From contig CAJTCY010000007.1 in the NCBI GenBank assembly GCA_910575075.1, positions 116,997 through 180,996 on the forward strand: a DNA stretch of 64,000 bases. Reading direction: 5' to 3'. The notes under the pieces are model-generated. The model saw only the letters and a program-made list of their open reading frames with translations, made no database searches and was not told where the DNA came from. The translations under genes were made by a program, and so were the position numbers. This stretch comes from Lachnospiraceae bacterium (GTDB lineage Bacteria > Bacillota > Clostridia > Lachnospirales > Lachnospiraceae). Positions 1 to 9,269 of this stretch are shown in pieces; position 1 is the stretch's first letter; the number at the start of each line of letters is the position of its first letter.

Positions 1-719
1 TCTTTTTCCTTGCTGTTTTTGTCCCTTGTAGACAAAATAATTTTGTCACTGGTGCACAGATACCCTTCCACTTCTTCACATATGAGGGCCATCTTGTCTA
101 CCAAAGACTGGTAATCCAGCTCCAGCATAATAATATTATCCCCGCCGCAGTGCGGCATTCTTTGTATCAGCACGAGCCGCCTGCCTCTGGAAATATAACC
201 GCCGGATTCTTTTCCATCTTCATAATAATTGTAGAGATAAATATTTCTTCCACTGTTCTGAAATGCACGGTACCAACTGCTGTTCTCCACATCCTGCTTT
301 TTTACAAAATAAGTGCCGTTGGTGATGGTTTCGTTATCCGTACAAATTACTATACTGTAAGCAGACTGCGCCGTATAATAATATTGAATGACCTGGTTGT
401 CCATCAATTCCACATAGGCTTCATAATAAGCCGGCAGATTCTTGTATTGCTGTTTTAGAAATTTCTGCAGATTTACATTGCGGTCCAGATAATCTGCAAT
501 CGATAACTGTTTACTTATATCACTGACAAATTCAAGCTCCAGCCTGTCTGCGATACTGTCAATTCGCTGCATCTGTTCTTTGTCCATGCCATCCTTCATA
601 CTCCAGATAATAAATCCATTGGTAGTAATCAAAGGAATCAGTACACAGACCAGAAAAAGAATCAGAAATTTTCCTCCAAGTTTGATGTCGTCCAGTTTTG
701 TCAATATCTTCTTTTTCAT
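1..719 (-). CDS. membrane sensor (probable histidine kinase), N-terminal part
   Basis: The frame is open from an ATG at 719 to the window edge, so only about the first 239 residues are present. A GGAGGT ribosome binding site lies just upstream (about 725-730). The protein starts with a short basic segment, then one strong membrane helix (about residues 15-38, FLILFLVCVLIPLITT), then a long hydrophilic, presumably extracellular region that contains a WYRAF motif typical of Cache-type sensor folds. This layout matches the N-terminus of YesM-type sensor histidine kinases that control carbohydrate use in Firmicutes. The kinase part itself is outside the window, so that assignment is inference; a chemoreceptor or GGDEF protein with the same sensor fold is possible. 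It lies downstream of, and in the same direction as, the two giant GH43 genes, which suggests a role in sensing plant glycans. Confidence 0.6.
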   Translation of the reverse strand, partial: MKKKILTKLDDIKLGGKFLILFLVCVLIPLITTNGFIIWSMKDGMDKEQMQRIDSIADRLELEFVSDISKQLSIADYLDRNVNLQKFLKQQYKNLPAYYEAYVELMDNQVIQYYYTAQSAYSIVICTDNETITNGTYFVKKQDVENSSWYRAFQNSGRNIYLYNYYEDGKESGGYISRGRRLVLIQRMPHCGGDNIIMLELDYQSLVDKMALICEEVEGYLCTSDKIILSTRDKNSKEK

Positions 720-1013
720 CCCAGACCTCCTTCCATTCTATTTTAATGGATTTTACTCTGAAATACCAGTATCACTCATTGGACAATGTGAAATAAACAA
801 AGGGTATCCACAAAGCCATAGCACTCCAAAAGCCATATCAGAAAATATACGATCGGGAAAGGGATGCTTTTTCATCCGATATGCGCTTTGGGGAGCTACG
901 ACTTTAAGGACACCCCCTGTTACATGCAGCCATCTCTGCGCCTAAGGGCGCAAAGATAACTGCTGCAGTGTTACACTGCTAATTTCCATTGAGAAATTAT
1001 TTCATTTTAGAAA
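720..1013. other. intergenic spacer with small hairpins
   Basis: No convincing gene. It separates the GH43 gene from the sensor gene. Two short stem-loops are visible: TGCGCC-TAAG-GGCGCA (about 938-953) and GCAGTGT-T-ACACTGC (965-979). Neither is followed by a clean T-run on the minus strand, so a terminator for the GH43 gene is not certain. The sensor-gene promoter presumably lies here, but no strong -35/-10 pair was recognised. Confidence 0.4.
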
Positions 1014-1026
1014 TTATTTCATTTTA
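993..1026. repeat. 17-bp perfect tandem duplication across the GH43 stop codon
   Basis: The 17-base unit GAAATTATTTCATTTTA occurs twice back to back, at 993-1009 and 1010-1026. The second copy contains the stop codon and last residues of the upstream glycosidase (…FKMK). The first copy repeats the same stop and codons just downstream. It looks like a recent replication-slippage duplication. Confidence 0.8.
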
Positions 1027-4000
1027 AAATTACTTGTTTTTGCTTTCTTCAGCAATTTCTTATAATACGTTCTCTTAGACTTCTTCACACTGAAGACTGC
1101 ATTCTTCTTTATGCTCTTAAACGCATTCTTGCCAATCGTCTTCACTGCCGTGCCGCTGAATTTAACCTTTGCAAGTTTCTTAGCTCCGCTGAATGCCTCG
1201 CTGCCAATATTCTTGACATTCTTGCCGATTACAACGCTCTTAAGTTTCGTCTGTTTGCGGAACGCTTTCTTATTTATTGCCGTTACCTTAAAGACCATAC
1301 CATTGAACTTCACTGTAGCTGGTACATTTACAGATGTAAGTTTCTTAGATGATCCGGTAACTGTAACTTCTTTCACAGACATCGTACATTTTGTAATCTT
1401 GTACTTAAGATTCTTGGCAGTAAAATTCTTATTCATAGTAAATACTGCCTTCTTGCCAATATTCTTAAATGCATCCTTGCCAATGGTCTTTACCGCTGTT
1501 CCCTTAAAGGTTATCTTCACCAGTTTCTTATCGTTCAGGAATGCTTTCTTGCCAATGGTGACAATATTCTTGCCAATCACAGCGCTCTTAAGATTCTTCT
1601 GATTTGCTAATGCAGAATCGCCAATTGCTGTAACCTTAAATATTTCTTTTCTATACACCACAGTATCCGGTATCGTTACGCTGGCAAGCTGTTTGCTGGC
1701 CTTTGTTACAGTCACCGTTTTTGCTGCAGCGCTGTAAGCGGTAACTTTATAGGTCAGTCCATCCGCCTCAGTAAACGTCTGGTTCAATTCTGGCTTTTCT
1801 TCCTGTCCAGGAGGCGTTGGCGGAGTTTCTGGTTTTTTTGCTTCCTCAATTGCTGCAATCAACCGATCCAGTACAGCCTTGATTTCTGTCTCTGTTGCAT
1901 CTGGTTTGCTCAAGATAGTTTCTGCTTCACGGATGACAGCCTCAAGTCCTGCCTTCTTGTCAGCGCTCAATGTCTCCAGAAGTTTCTTTGCAGCAGCAAT
2001 CTTGTCAGCCAACTGCTCCTCTACTGGCTTGGTAATCTCAATTGCTTTGTTTACTGCTGCTTTCAGGTTAGCCAGCACTTGTTCTAACTGTTCTTTGGTT
2101 GCTCCTTCTGTCTTAAGTATTTCTTTTGCCGCGTCAATCGCCGCCTGCAGTTCCTCTTTATCAGTTCCGGTAAGCTTCTCTAACAGTTTTTCCGCCTCAG
2201 CAATCTTGTTGTTTAACTGTTCTTCCACTGGTTTGGACTCTTCTACTGCATTGGTGAGATTACGCAGCGCTTCCTCTAACTGCTCCTTCGTCACTCCTTC
2301 TGTTTTAAGAAGTTCTTTTACTGCGTCAATGGCTGCCTGCAGTTTTTCTTTCTCTGCACCGCTCAGCTTCTCAAGCATCTCTTCTGCTTCAGCAATCTTA
2401 TCATTTAACTGTTTCTCAGTTTCCAGGTATTCCTCTGCTGCTTTGACCGCTCCTTTCAGGCTGTCAAGCACAGGCTGAATCTCTTCATCTGTTGCGCCTT
2501 CCTTGTCTAATACTTTCTTTGCCTCCGTGATGGCTGCCTGCAGTTTTTCTTTCTCTGCACCACTGAGTTTCTCCAGCAGATTTTCTGCCTCGGCAACCTT
2601 GTTGCTCAGCTGCTCTTTCAGCGGTTTCTTTGATTCAATAATCTCTTCTGCTGTTGTTACGGCTGCAGATAACGTATCAAACGCTTCCTGAAGCTCTGCT
2701 TTGGTCAGATCTTCTTTCTCAAGAATATTCTCCGCCGCTGTAATTGCATTTTGCAGATTTGTCCTGTCCGTTCCAGTCAGAGCGTCCAGCAGTTCTTTTG
2801 CCTTAATAATCTTGCTCTGCATATCCGCAATCTGCTGTTCTGTAGGTTTATTTGCCTCAATTATCTGCTCAGCATTTCCTACTGCTGTGTCCAGTTTATT
2901 AAGCGCCTGCTGGAGTTGTTCGTCTGTTGCTCCAGGTTTCTTCAACTCAGCTTCCGCTTCCTCAATCGCTGCCTGCAAATCATCCTTAGCTGTACCGGTT
3001 AATTGATTGAGAAGAGCTTTGGCTTCTTCAATCTTCTTAGTCAACTGATCACTTACAGGTTTCGAGGCGTCATCAATCGCCTCTTTGGCTGCTTCAATTG
3101 CCGCATCCATCTTGCTTATCTGCGCTGTAACGTCCGCTGCTGTTACATCAGCACTATCCAACACTCTCTGTGCAGCGGCAATCGCCGTCTCAAGTTTTGT
3201 CTTAGCTGTACCGCTCAGTTGCGCAAGAAGACCTTTTGCTGTGGTAATTTTGCCCTCCAGCTCTGCTATCTGCTCCTCAGTGGGTTTTTCCGGCTCCGGA
3301 TCTACAATTCCTCCTGTCTTCTCTGTAAACTGATAGTAATCCACATTCATAAGATTGTCTGAAACTAACAATTCCTTTGCTCCAGTAATCAACGTCTGCA
3401 GTTTCACTTTTTCTGCCTCTGCCAATTCTCCCAGAAGCGCCTCTGCCTCCGTAATTTTATATTTCAGTCTTTCTTTCGTCAGATTATCTGTAGGCTGTTC
3501 ATTATCCAGCTCATCCATCTTCGTTGACAATTCTGTCAAAGCTGTGTTGATTTCTGCTTCTGCCGCCTCCTGGTTATTTAAAACGCCTTGCCCATTCTTA
3601 ATCAAAGCATCCAATTCCCCTGCTGGTCCCGATGATAATCCTGATTTAAGTTTTCCCGCTTTGTTAATGGCACTCTGAAGCTGCTTTCTTGGTGTAAAAG
3701 TCTTTTCTGCAGCCGTTATCCCTGCCTGCAGACTGTCCACCGTCTCACGGTAAGTACCGAGCGTAACACCATCTTTTCCACTGAATACTAAGAATACATC
3801 CTGAGTTCCCTTGATATTTTCCACTTTACAGCTAACCTTCTGGTACGTATCATCACTTCCAGTAGCCGGAACATCCAGGGTTCCAATCAGAGTTCCCTGA
3901 GGGCTTCCCACGCGGATTTGAATCTCTCCGCCTTCCTTAGACGCTGCATATGCCTCAAACTCTGCCGCACCCTTTTCGCCAAATTCTAATTGAGATATAG

Positions 4001-7000
4001 AGGTCCAGTCACCATTCTGAAGATCTGTCAAAGCCATATTATAGTCATTGAACAGGCTTCCTGGTTCTTTACACTCCACTGCTTTCACGCCAGAATTCCA
4101 TGCGATTGTCTCTGCATCAATCCTCTCATAAGGATTCATGCCCCGAAGCTGTGGAATTCCCTTGTAAGTTCCTTTTATAGACCTAATCGTGTCATCACTG
4201 TTAATTTGAATATTGTCAATATGGGTGGAACGATATCCTTTCTGTACTCCCAGCGCCTTTGATACTGTCTGTGCATGGTAGATAAAGTAGCTCTTGCCTT
4301 CGTACACAAAAGTTGCATGGTGGTTATTTCCACCTACGTTAAACCATACCTGCGGATTACTGAAAATTTCTCCCTTGTACTCAAATGGTCCCATCGGATT
4401 ATCACTTACCATATAACAGATACTTCCAAATCCTGGATATCCATCTTTATGCGGGCTGATAAAGTTAGAACAATAGGAATAATAATATTTGCCGTTATAT
4501 TTAAAGATGCCTCCGTCTTCAAACATGCAAGGAGCGTCAATTTCCACTGCGTCCCCGTCAATGCTGACCATATCGGCTCCTAATTTCGCTACTCTGGCTG
4601 TCTTAGGATTGTCCTGCTGTCCTTCTGGAACGCCGCCGCCGAAGTATATGTACGCGCTGCCGTCATCATCTACCAGCACGGCCGGGTCAAAGCACCATAC
4701 TACGCCCTGGCATCCAGGAGTACTTCCTGTAATCAGCGCTTTGCCAATCGGATCTTTCCATGGGCCTAACGGACTGTCTGCTTCCAACACGCCAATGCCT
4801 GAGGCATCATTTGCAAAATACAGGAAGAATTTATCTTTTCCGTCAATCTTCTTATACGCAACTGCCGGCGCCCATGCATGGCTCGCCCATTCTGCCGGTC
4901 CTTTTCCTCCATTCCGTCCTGCTACGTCAATTTCTCCATGGTCGGTCCAGTTTACCAAATCTGCTGAAGAAACTACCCGCAGAGTCGTAATATAGCCAAA
5001 ATTATTAGAATATGGATTTCCTTTATCAGAAAATTCATAGTCATCGGCCGTCATATACACATATACTCTGCCATCATACACAATAGCGTAAGGGTCTGCG
5101 CCGAATTCATGTGTGGTAATCGGATTGCCATACCCCAGCTTCTTTGCCAGCGCTTTTGTATCGAGATATTTCAATTTTATGGAAGCGCTGCAGTTATCTG
5201 TATTATACTCTGCCGCCCCGCCGTCTGCACGGATATAATCTGCCGTAATTGATACGGTCTCGTCTTTGTCCGCATAGCCTTTCGTTTTCAGTTTAATGGT
5301 TGCAAACAATTTGTCTGCCGCCGCAAAAGATACATCACTTCCTTTTACAGTAATATTCAATCTGCCGTTCTTAAATGTATAAGCTGTTTCTCCTTTAATT
5401 GCTTCTGCATTGAATACGACATCCTCTACTGTTAAAATATCCGGTACAGAGAGAGAAGCTTTCAAGCTGGTGTAATTTCCTGACTCCAATTCATCGAGAT
5501 TCAGTTTCACTTCGCATTCGCTGCCCATAACACCGCTGATTTCTTCCGGCGCTGCTGTCATCGCCGCATTCAATGTCTGGACAGGCTGCTCTGCTCCGGT
5601 AATGCGGTCTGATACGCGGAAATAATCATAGTCCACATAACCGCCGGTTGTCTTGGTCGCATAGTTAAAGATTGCAAACTTGCTTCCCATGAAATGTACC
5701 AACTCATAACTCATTTTCATAGAATCACCCAGTTTTTCCCAGGTCTTTCCATCAAAGCTGTAATAGAAGGTCACGGTATCTTTATCTGTACCGTCTGCAT
5801 TCCCCGCGAAATTAAAGTCCTCTTTCAGATATACAATATTTCCATTGCAGTCTGCACTCGCTTTTTCCACAGGTTTATCTTCTTTTGTTTCTGTATTATT
5901 TCCAGAGGCGTCCACCATCACAAGTTTCGCCTTATCCGCCTCTTTCTTGACAGCAATATAACCATATTTGAAAGAGAGCGAGCCCAGGCCTGCCACATCT
6001 CCTGTCTTCATATTGCTGATATCCATCTTGACAGTTCCAGAACATACTGGTCCAAATGTTCTCTGTGTCAGTGTGTTTCTTGCATTCAGCAGACTGGTGG
6101 ATTTGTTTCCAGTTTTCAGTCTCAGCCAGCCATTGCGCTCTGTCAGAGACCAGTTATTGTTGTTAGGGTTATGATTCCACTGCCATACTAAATCCAGATT
6201 GGAGCCGTTATAATCATGTTCTCCTGATTCTGCAGGCTCTTTCGGGTCGTTTACCTTCTCGATCATTGATACATTGTCTACATAGAAATCCATGAGATCA
6301 TTCTCGGCAGTCGGAGCTGCTGAATAAGGAGTTTCAAAAAACAGATAATTTTGTGTAGTGCTCGCATCATCTGGCATAGTCCACACTGCTGATATTTTGG
6401 TCCATTCTCCTTTCTTTGCTGTTGCACTGCCCAGTACGGTACGATAACGATAATCCGGCCCGTTCTGAATCGTCAGATTAAACTGCTTCTGTTCCACACC
6501 TGTATTATATTTTACCCATGCTTCCATCGTGTAAGTATTTCCTGGGGTCAGTCTACCACTGAGATCCTGGGAAGGTCCCTGATCACACACCGTACGCCCA
6601 GTTACTGCCACACTCTGACTCCCTTCCTGGTGCTCCTCTTTGGTAACCGCAATGGTCGCATTATCAAAACCGCTCCAATACATAGTTCCATTCTCAAAAG
6701 AACCATTACGGATCATATTATCAGACGGCGTCGTCATAGAGAAATCATCCAGGTAATAATTCATATTCTCTGTTGAATCATACTGATTCTCCACAAAAAT
6801 GAAATTCTTTTGCGGATCGAATGGAAACTCTTCGCTCTTATCAGCAGCCGTATAAGTTCCCTGGAATTCTACCCATTGGCCTTTTTTCGCAGTAAAGCTG
6901 ACCACGTTCGTACGATAACGATAATCGTCTCCATTCTGAATCGTTACTATAAATTTCTTCTCATCGACCGTACCTTCCGTATACTTCAATTTGCCGGAAA

Positions 7001-8915
7001 CTGTATACGTCTTACCCTCTACCAGCTTACCGCTGATATCCTGACATGCCCCTGCACCGGGACTCTTACGGTCTGATACATAAATACTGTACGTTCCATT
7101 CGCTTTTTCTGTATCCACTGCCGCAAGCGTACATGCCTGTTCTCCTGGCGTTGACGTCCACCCTTCCGTAGTTCCCAGCTCTGCGTTTCCATTGGTAAAC
7201 AACTGCAGCAGAGAATCGTCTATTTCTCCTCCCACGGGTCTTTCGTAAGTAATGGAAATATCATCCAGATAATAGTCCATACCATACTGCTCTGGATTGG
7301 CTGCCGTAGTCGAGTCACTTGCATATTCGGAATCTTCTATAAAGAAATAATTTTTATCCGTGCCAAATGCAAAATTTCCATTATCAGCTGCCGTATACGT
7401 CAGTTCAAACTCTTTCCAAACGCCTTTTTGCAGATCTATCTTCCCTGCTGCCGGACGGTATTGGTAATCCGGTCCATTTTGGAATCTCGCCGTAAAACTC
7501 TTCTTATCTGGTCCGGTCATATACTTCATTTTTCCTGTGATCGTATAGGTAATTCCCTTTTTCAGCTTGCCCGTAAGGTTATACATGGCGCTGGAAGAAG
7601 AATTCTTCCTGTTTTTTACCTTCAGCACATTACCATTATTCACTCCATCATCTGCAGATACTACCTCTATTTCTCCCTTCTCAAATCCAACCCAGCCGGT
7701 GGTTCCCTTTGCACCCTCAAAATCTCCGTTCTCAATCAGCTCTACGGTCTCCATGCCTGAATCTTGTGCTGCAGCATTGTAGGTATTTACCGTGGCAGTT
7801 GCTGTCTGCTCTGCATCAAATACACGATGCTCTGCATCATTATAAAATTCGTCGGATTTTACCAGAGACTTGCCGTCGCTGCCTACAACAGGAAGGGGCA
7901 TAGTTGTTTCTATCGTTACGCCATCTCCGTCCTTACCCAGCATCGGCCAGTCATTTTTCCAGGTACAATCAGTGAGCACCGGAACTCGGCCAATTGCCCC
8001 ATGATCCTGGAACATATATCCATACCATTTTCCATCTGCAGTATCAATGACAGCTCCCTGTGCCACTCCGCCGCTGACGCCATTATTCTGGAAATTTGCT
8101 TTTAAGATTATCTGATTTTCCCATTCTGTACTGGGAAATGTCTTACTTCTGTGGCAGATTTCTGTACGTCCTCCTCCGCTCGGCCAACATACATTGAACA
8201 CATAATAATACTCGCCTTTTTTTATGATGTGCGTCCCCTCGCCTGCAAGACCGGTTCCAATATTTTCGTCTCCCCAATCTTCCGTCTTAATATCAAAAAG
8301 TACTTTTTCTGTATCTTTATTCACAGTTTTCAGATCTGCGGACAATTCCGCACATTTAATCTGACCGCCGCCATAAAGGACATATGCTTTTCCGTCGTCA
8401 TCAAAAAACAGTGACATGTCATGGAATCCACCGTTCAAAGTCGTCTTACTCCAGGCGCCTCTCTCGATATCGTCTGTCGTATAGAGATATGCCGTACCTG
8501 TGGTATTGCTGTTAAAAGCCACATAATATGTACCGTCATGGTATTTCAGGCTGGCCGCCCACTGCCCGTTGCCATACATGCTCTCACCATTTCTCAGGTT
8601 CATGGCGTCTGTATCGCCCAGAATATCATATACATAATTTACGATCTCCCAGTTTACCAGATCCGTAGATTTCATGATCGGACATCCGGGGGATAAATGC
8701 ATGGTCGTGCTGACCATATAATACGCATCGCCCACGCGTATAATATCAATATCCGGTACATCAGCATAAATGACCGGATTACTGAAAGTTCCATCACCAT
8801 TGTCTGATGATGATGTGGCTGCCTGTGTATTTACCGGAAGCATGGTAATGACCATTGCCGCCGCTAAAATCACAGAACAGACACGTTTCCATCCGTTTCT
8901 CAGTGCTTTCCTCAC
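1014..8915 (-). CDS. giant secreted double-GH43 glycosidase with CBMs, FIVAR repeats and LRR domain
   Basis: A 2634-residue secreted enzyme. The GTG at 8915 is chosen because an AAAGGAGA site precedes it and the similarity to the paralog at 9270-15668 begins here; an ATG at 9017 is in frame but unsupported. Order (approximate residues): signal peptide 1-33; GH43 domain ~45-365 (base Asp in YADVPDIDII, second Asp in MSLFFDDDGKAY, acid Glu in GEGTHIIKK); three CBM4/9-like modules ~390-885, each starting NGDFE-like; the beta-sandwich normally C-terminal to GH43 ~900-1110; a cohesin-like domain ~1115-1250; a second GH43 of arabinoxylan-arabinofuranohydrolase type ~1265-1590 (ADPYAIVYDG, CFDPAVLVDDDG, FEDGGIFKYNG); a CBM6-like module ~1610-1860 interrupted by helical repeats; seven FIVAR repeats ~1875-2360; a BspA-type LRR_5 domain to the end. 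No LPXTG motif. Family knowledge suggests arabinofuranosidase/xylosidase action on arabinoxylan or arabinan; exact substrate is inference. Confidence 0.9.
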   Translation of the reverse strand: MRKALRNGWKRVCSVILAAAMVITMLPVNTQAATSSSDNGDGTFSNPVIYADVPDIDIIRVGDAYYMVSTTMHLSPGCPIMKSTDLVNWEIVNYVYDILGDTDAMNLRNGESMYGNGQWAASLKYHDGTYYVAFNSNTTGTAYLYTTDDIERGAWSKTTLNGGFHDMSLFFDDDGKAYVLYGGGQIKCAELSADLKTVNKDTEKVLFDIKTEDWGDENIGTGLAGEGTHIIKKGEYYYVFNVCWPSGGGRTEICHRSKTFPSTEWENQIILKANFQNNGVSGGVAQGAVIDTADGKWYGYMFQDHGAIGRVPVLTDCTWKNDWPMLGKDGDGVTIETTMPLPVVGSDGKSLVKSDEFYNDAEHRVFDAEQTATATVNTYNAAAQDSGMETVELIENGDFEGAKGTTGWVGFEKGEIEVVSADDGVNNGNVLKVKNRKNSSSSAMYNLTGKLKKGITYTITGKMKYMTGPDKKSFTARFQNGPDYQYRPAAGKIDLQKGVWKEFELTYTAADNGNFAFGTDKNYFFIEDSEYASDSTTAANPEQYGMDYYLDDISITYERPVGGEIDDSLLQLFTNGNAELGTTEGWTSTPGEQACTLAAVDTEKANGTYSIYVSDRKSPGAGACQDISGKLVEGKTYTVSGKLKYTEGTVDEKKFIVTIQNGDDYRYRTNVVSFTAKKGQWVEFQGTYTAADKSEEFPFDPQKNFIFVENQYDSTENMNYYLDDFSMTTPSDNMIRNGSFENGTMYWSGFDNATIAVTKEEHQEGSQSVAVTGRTVCDQGPSQDLSGRLTPGNTYTMEAWVKYNTGVEQKQFNLTIQNGPDYRYRTVLGSATAKKGEWTKISAVWTMPDDASTTQNYLFFETPYSAAPTAENDLMDFYVDNVSMIEKVNDPKEPAESGEHDYNGSNLDLVWQWNHNPNNNNWSLTERNGWLRLKTGNKSTSLLNARNTLTQRTFGPVCSGTVKMDISNMKTGDVAGLGSLSFKYGYIAVKKEADKAKLVMVDASGNNTETKEDKPVEKASADCNGNIVYLKEDFNFAGNADGTDKDTVTFYYSFDGKTWEKLGDSMKMSYELVHFMGSKFAIFNYATKTTGGYVDYDYFRVSDRITGAEQPVQTLNAAMTAAPEEISGVMGSECEVKLNLDELESGNYTSLKASLSVPDILTVEDVVFNAEAIKGETAYTFKNGRLNITVKGSDVSFAAADKLFATIKLKTKGYADKDETVSITADYIRADGGAAEYNTDNCSASIKLKYLDTKALAKKLGYGNPITTHEFGADPYAIVYDGRVYVYMTADDYEFSDKGNPYSNNFGYITTLRVVSSADLVNWTDHGEIDVAGRNGGKGPAEWASHAWAPAVAYKKIDGKDKFFLYFANDASGIGVLEADSPLGPWKDPIGKALITGSTPGCQGVVWCFDPAVLVDDDGSAYIYFGGGVPEGQQDNPKTARVAKLGADMVSIDGDAVEIDAPCMFEDGGIFKYNGKYYYSYCSNFISPHKDGYPGFGSICYMVSDNPMGPFEYKGEIFSNPQVWFNVGGNNHHATFVYEGKSYFIYHAQTVSKALGVQKGYRSTHIDNIQINSDDTIRSIKGTYKGIPQLRGMNPYERIDAETIAWNSGVKAVECKEPGSLFNDYNMALTDLQNGDWTSISQLEFGEKGAAEFEAYAASKEGGEIQIRVGSPQGTLIGTLDVPATGSDDTYQKVSCKVENIKGTQDVFLVFSGKDGVTLGTYRETVDSLQAGITAAEKTFTPRKQLQSAINKAGKLKSGLSSGPAGELDALIKNGQGVLNNQEAAEAEINTALTELSTKMDELDNEQPTDNLTKERLKYKITEAEALLGELAEAEKVKLQTLITGAKELLVSDNLMNVDYYQFTEKTGGIVDPEPEKPTEEQIAELEGKITTAKGLLAQLSGTAKTKLETAIAAAQRVLDSADVTAADVTAQISKMDAAIEAAKEAIDDASKPVSDQLTKKIEEAKALLNQLTGTAKDDLQAAIEEAEAELKKPGATDEQLQQALNKLDTAVGNAEQIIEANKPTEQQIADMQSKIIKAKELLDALTGTDRTNLQNAITAAENILEKEDLTKAELQEAFDTLSAAVTTAEEIIESKKPLKEQLSNKVAEAENLLEKLSGAEKEKLQAAITEAKKVLDKEGATDEEIQPVLDSLKGAVKAAEEYLETEKQLNDKIAEAEEMLEKLSGAEKEKLQAAIDAVKELLKTEGVTKEQLEEALRNLTNAVEESKPVEEQLNNKIAEAEKLLEKLTGTDKEELQAAIDAAKEILKTEGATKEQLEQVLANLKAAVNKAIEITKPVEEQLADKIAAAKKLLETLSADKKAGLEAVIREAETILSKPDATETEIKAVLDRLIAAIEEAKKPETPPTPPGQEEKPELNQTFTEADGLTYKVTAYSAAAKTVTVTKASKQLASVTIPDTVVYRKEIFKVTAIGDSALANQKNLKSAVIGKNIVTIGKKAFLNDKKLVKITFKGTAVKTIGKDAFKNIGKKAVFTMNKNFTAKNLKYKITKCTMSVKEVTVTGSSKKLTSVNVPATVKFNGMVFKVTAINKKAFRKQTKLKSVVIGKNVKNIGSEAFSGAKKLAKVKFSGTAVKTIGKNAFKSIKKNAVFSVKKSKRTYYKKLLKKAKTSNFKMK
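1835..3290 (-). repeat. seven tandem FIVAR-type repeats within the GH43 protein
   Basis: Seven units of about 65-70 residues (about 200 bases), each a predicted three-helix bundle with the pattern KIAEAEKLLEKL-x-G-x-x-K-x-x-LQAAI. Neighbouring units share long identical DNA stretches, for example about 30 bases at 2333 and again at 2531, which points to expansion by unequal recombination. The paralog downstream carries only two units. FIVAR repeats are known as extended rods or sugar-binding modules on Gram-positive surface proteins. Confidence 0.85.
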
Positions 8916-8994
8916 AATAAATTGTTCTCCTTTCTCTTTGGGGAAGAATTGTAAGTATTCCACAAGGAACCCTCGCAATCCTTCTTGGTTTTTA

Positions 8995-9062
8995 GGAATG
9001 TAATATAATTTTTGCATATTATAGACTATTTTTCATCCCCAAAAACTATAGGAAATGCACAA
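8995..9062 (-). promoter_or_regulatory. conserved upstream block of the first GH43 gene
   Basis: About 68 bases upstream of the GTG start are nearly identical to 15745-15812 upstream of the paralog, while flanking DNA differs. On the minus strand the core reads TTGTGCATTTCCTATAGTTT then TGGGGATGAAAAATA. A good -10 (TATAAT) follows, but no matching -35 is present at 17 bp, which fits an activator-dependent promoter. That reading is inference from conservation. Confidence 0.5.
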
Positions 9063-9149
9063 GAAAATATTTATTATATTTAGTTTTTTATATTTTTTCT
9101 TGTAAATTTTAAATAATTTGGTTATTGCAGGTACTAACATGCCCAAAAA

Positions 9150-9262
9150 CAGGCGCCCCATTCTGAAGGCTGGCACTCACACCACTGGATCAGATTAATA
9201 TTTTGGAAGGGATGCAAATCTAATCCAGAGTGTCTCGTGCGCTTCAGAAAGTGGGGCGCCTG
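9150..9262 (-). terminator. long composite hairpin terminator of the second GH43 gene
   Basis: Eight bases past the stop at 9270. CAGGCGCCCCA (9150-9160) pairs with TGGGGCGCCTG (9252-9262), and TTCTGAAG (9161-9168) with CTTCAGAA (9242-9249). On the minus strand the stem is followed by TTTTTG, as in Rho-independent terminators. The apical region is itself structured: CTGGAT (9185-9190) pairs with ATCCAG (9223-9228), so this is a stepped rod rather than a simple loop. Confidence 0.75.
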
Positions 9263-9269
9263 GGGATGC

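Noticed and set aside
1111..1602. Plus-strand open frames antisense to the GH43 and surface protein genes
   Set aside because: They mirror strongly supported minus-strand domains, lack ribosome binding sites and consist of low-complexity hydrophobic sequence expected from antisense of Lys/Ala-rich repeats.
2667..2720. Sortase (LPXTG) anchoring of the giant surface proteins
   Set aside because: No LPXTG-like motif with hydrophobic tail is present at any of the three C-termini, which end in LRR Lys-rich tails or SSANAG.
8916..9017. Upstream ATG start giving 33 extra residues on the GH43 protein
   Set aside because: The extension is not shared with the paralog, while the GTG at 8915 has a good ribosome binding site and begins the conserved signal peptide.
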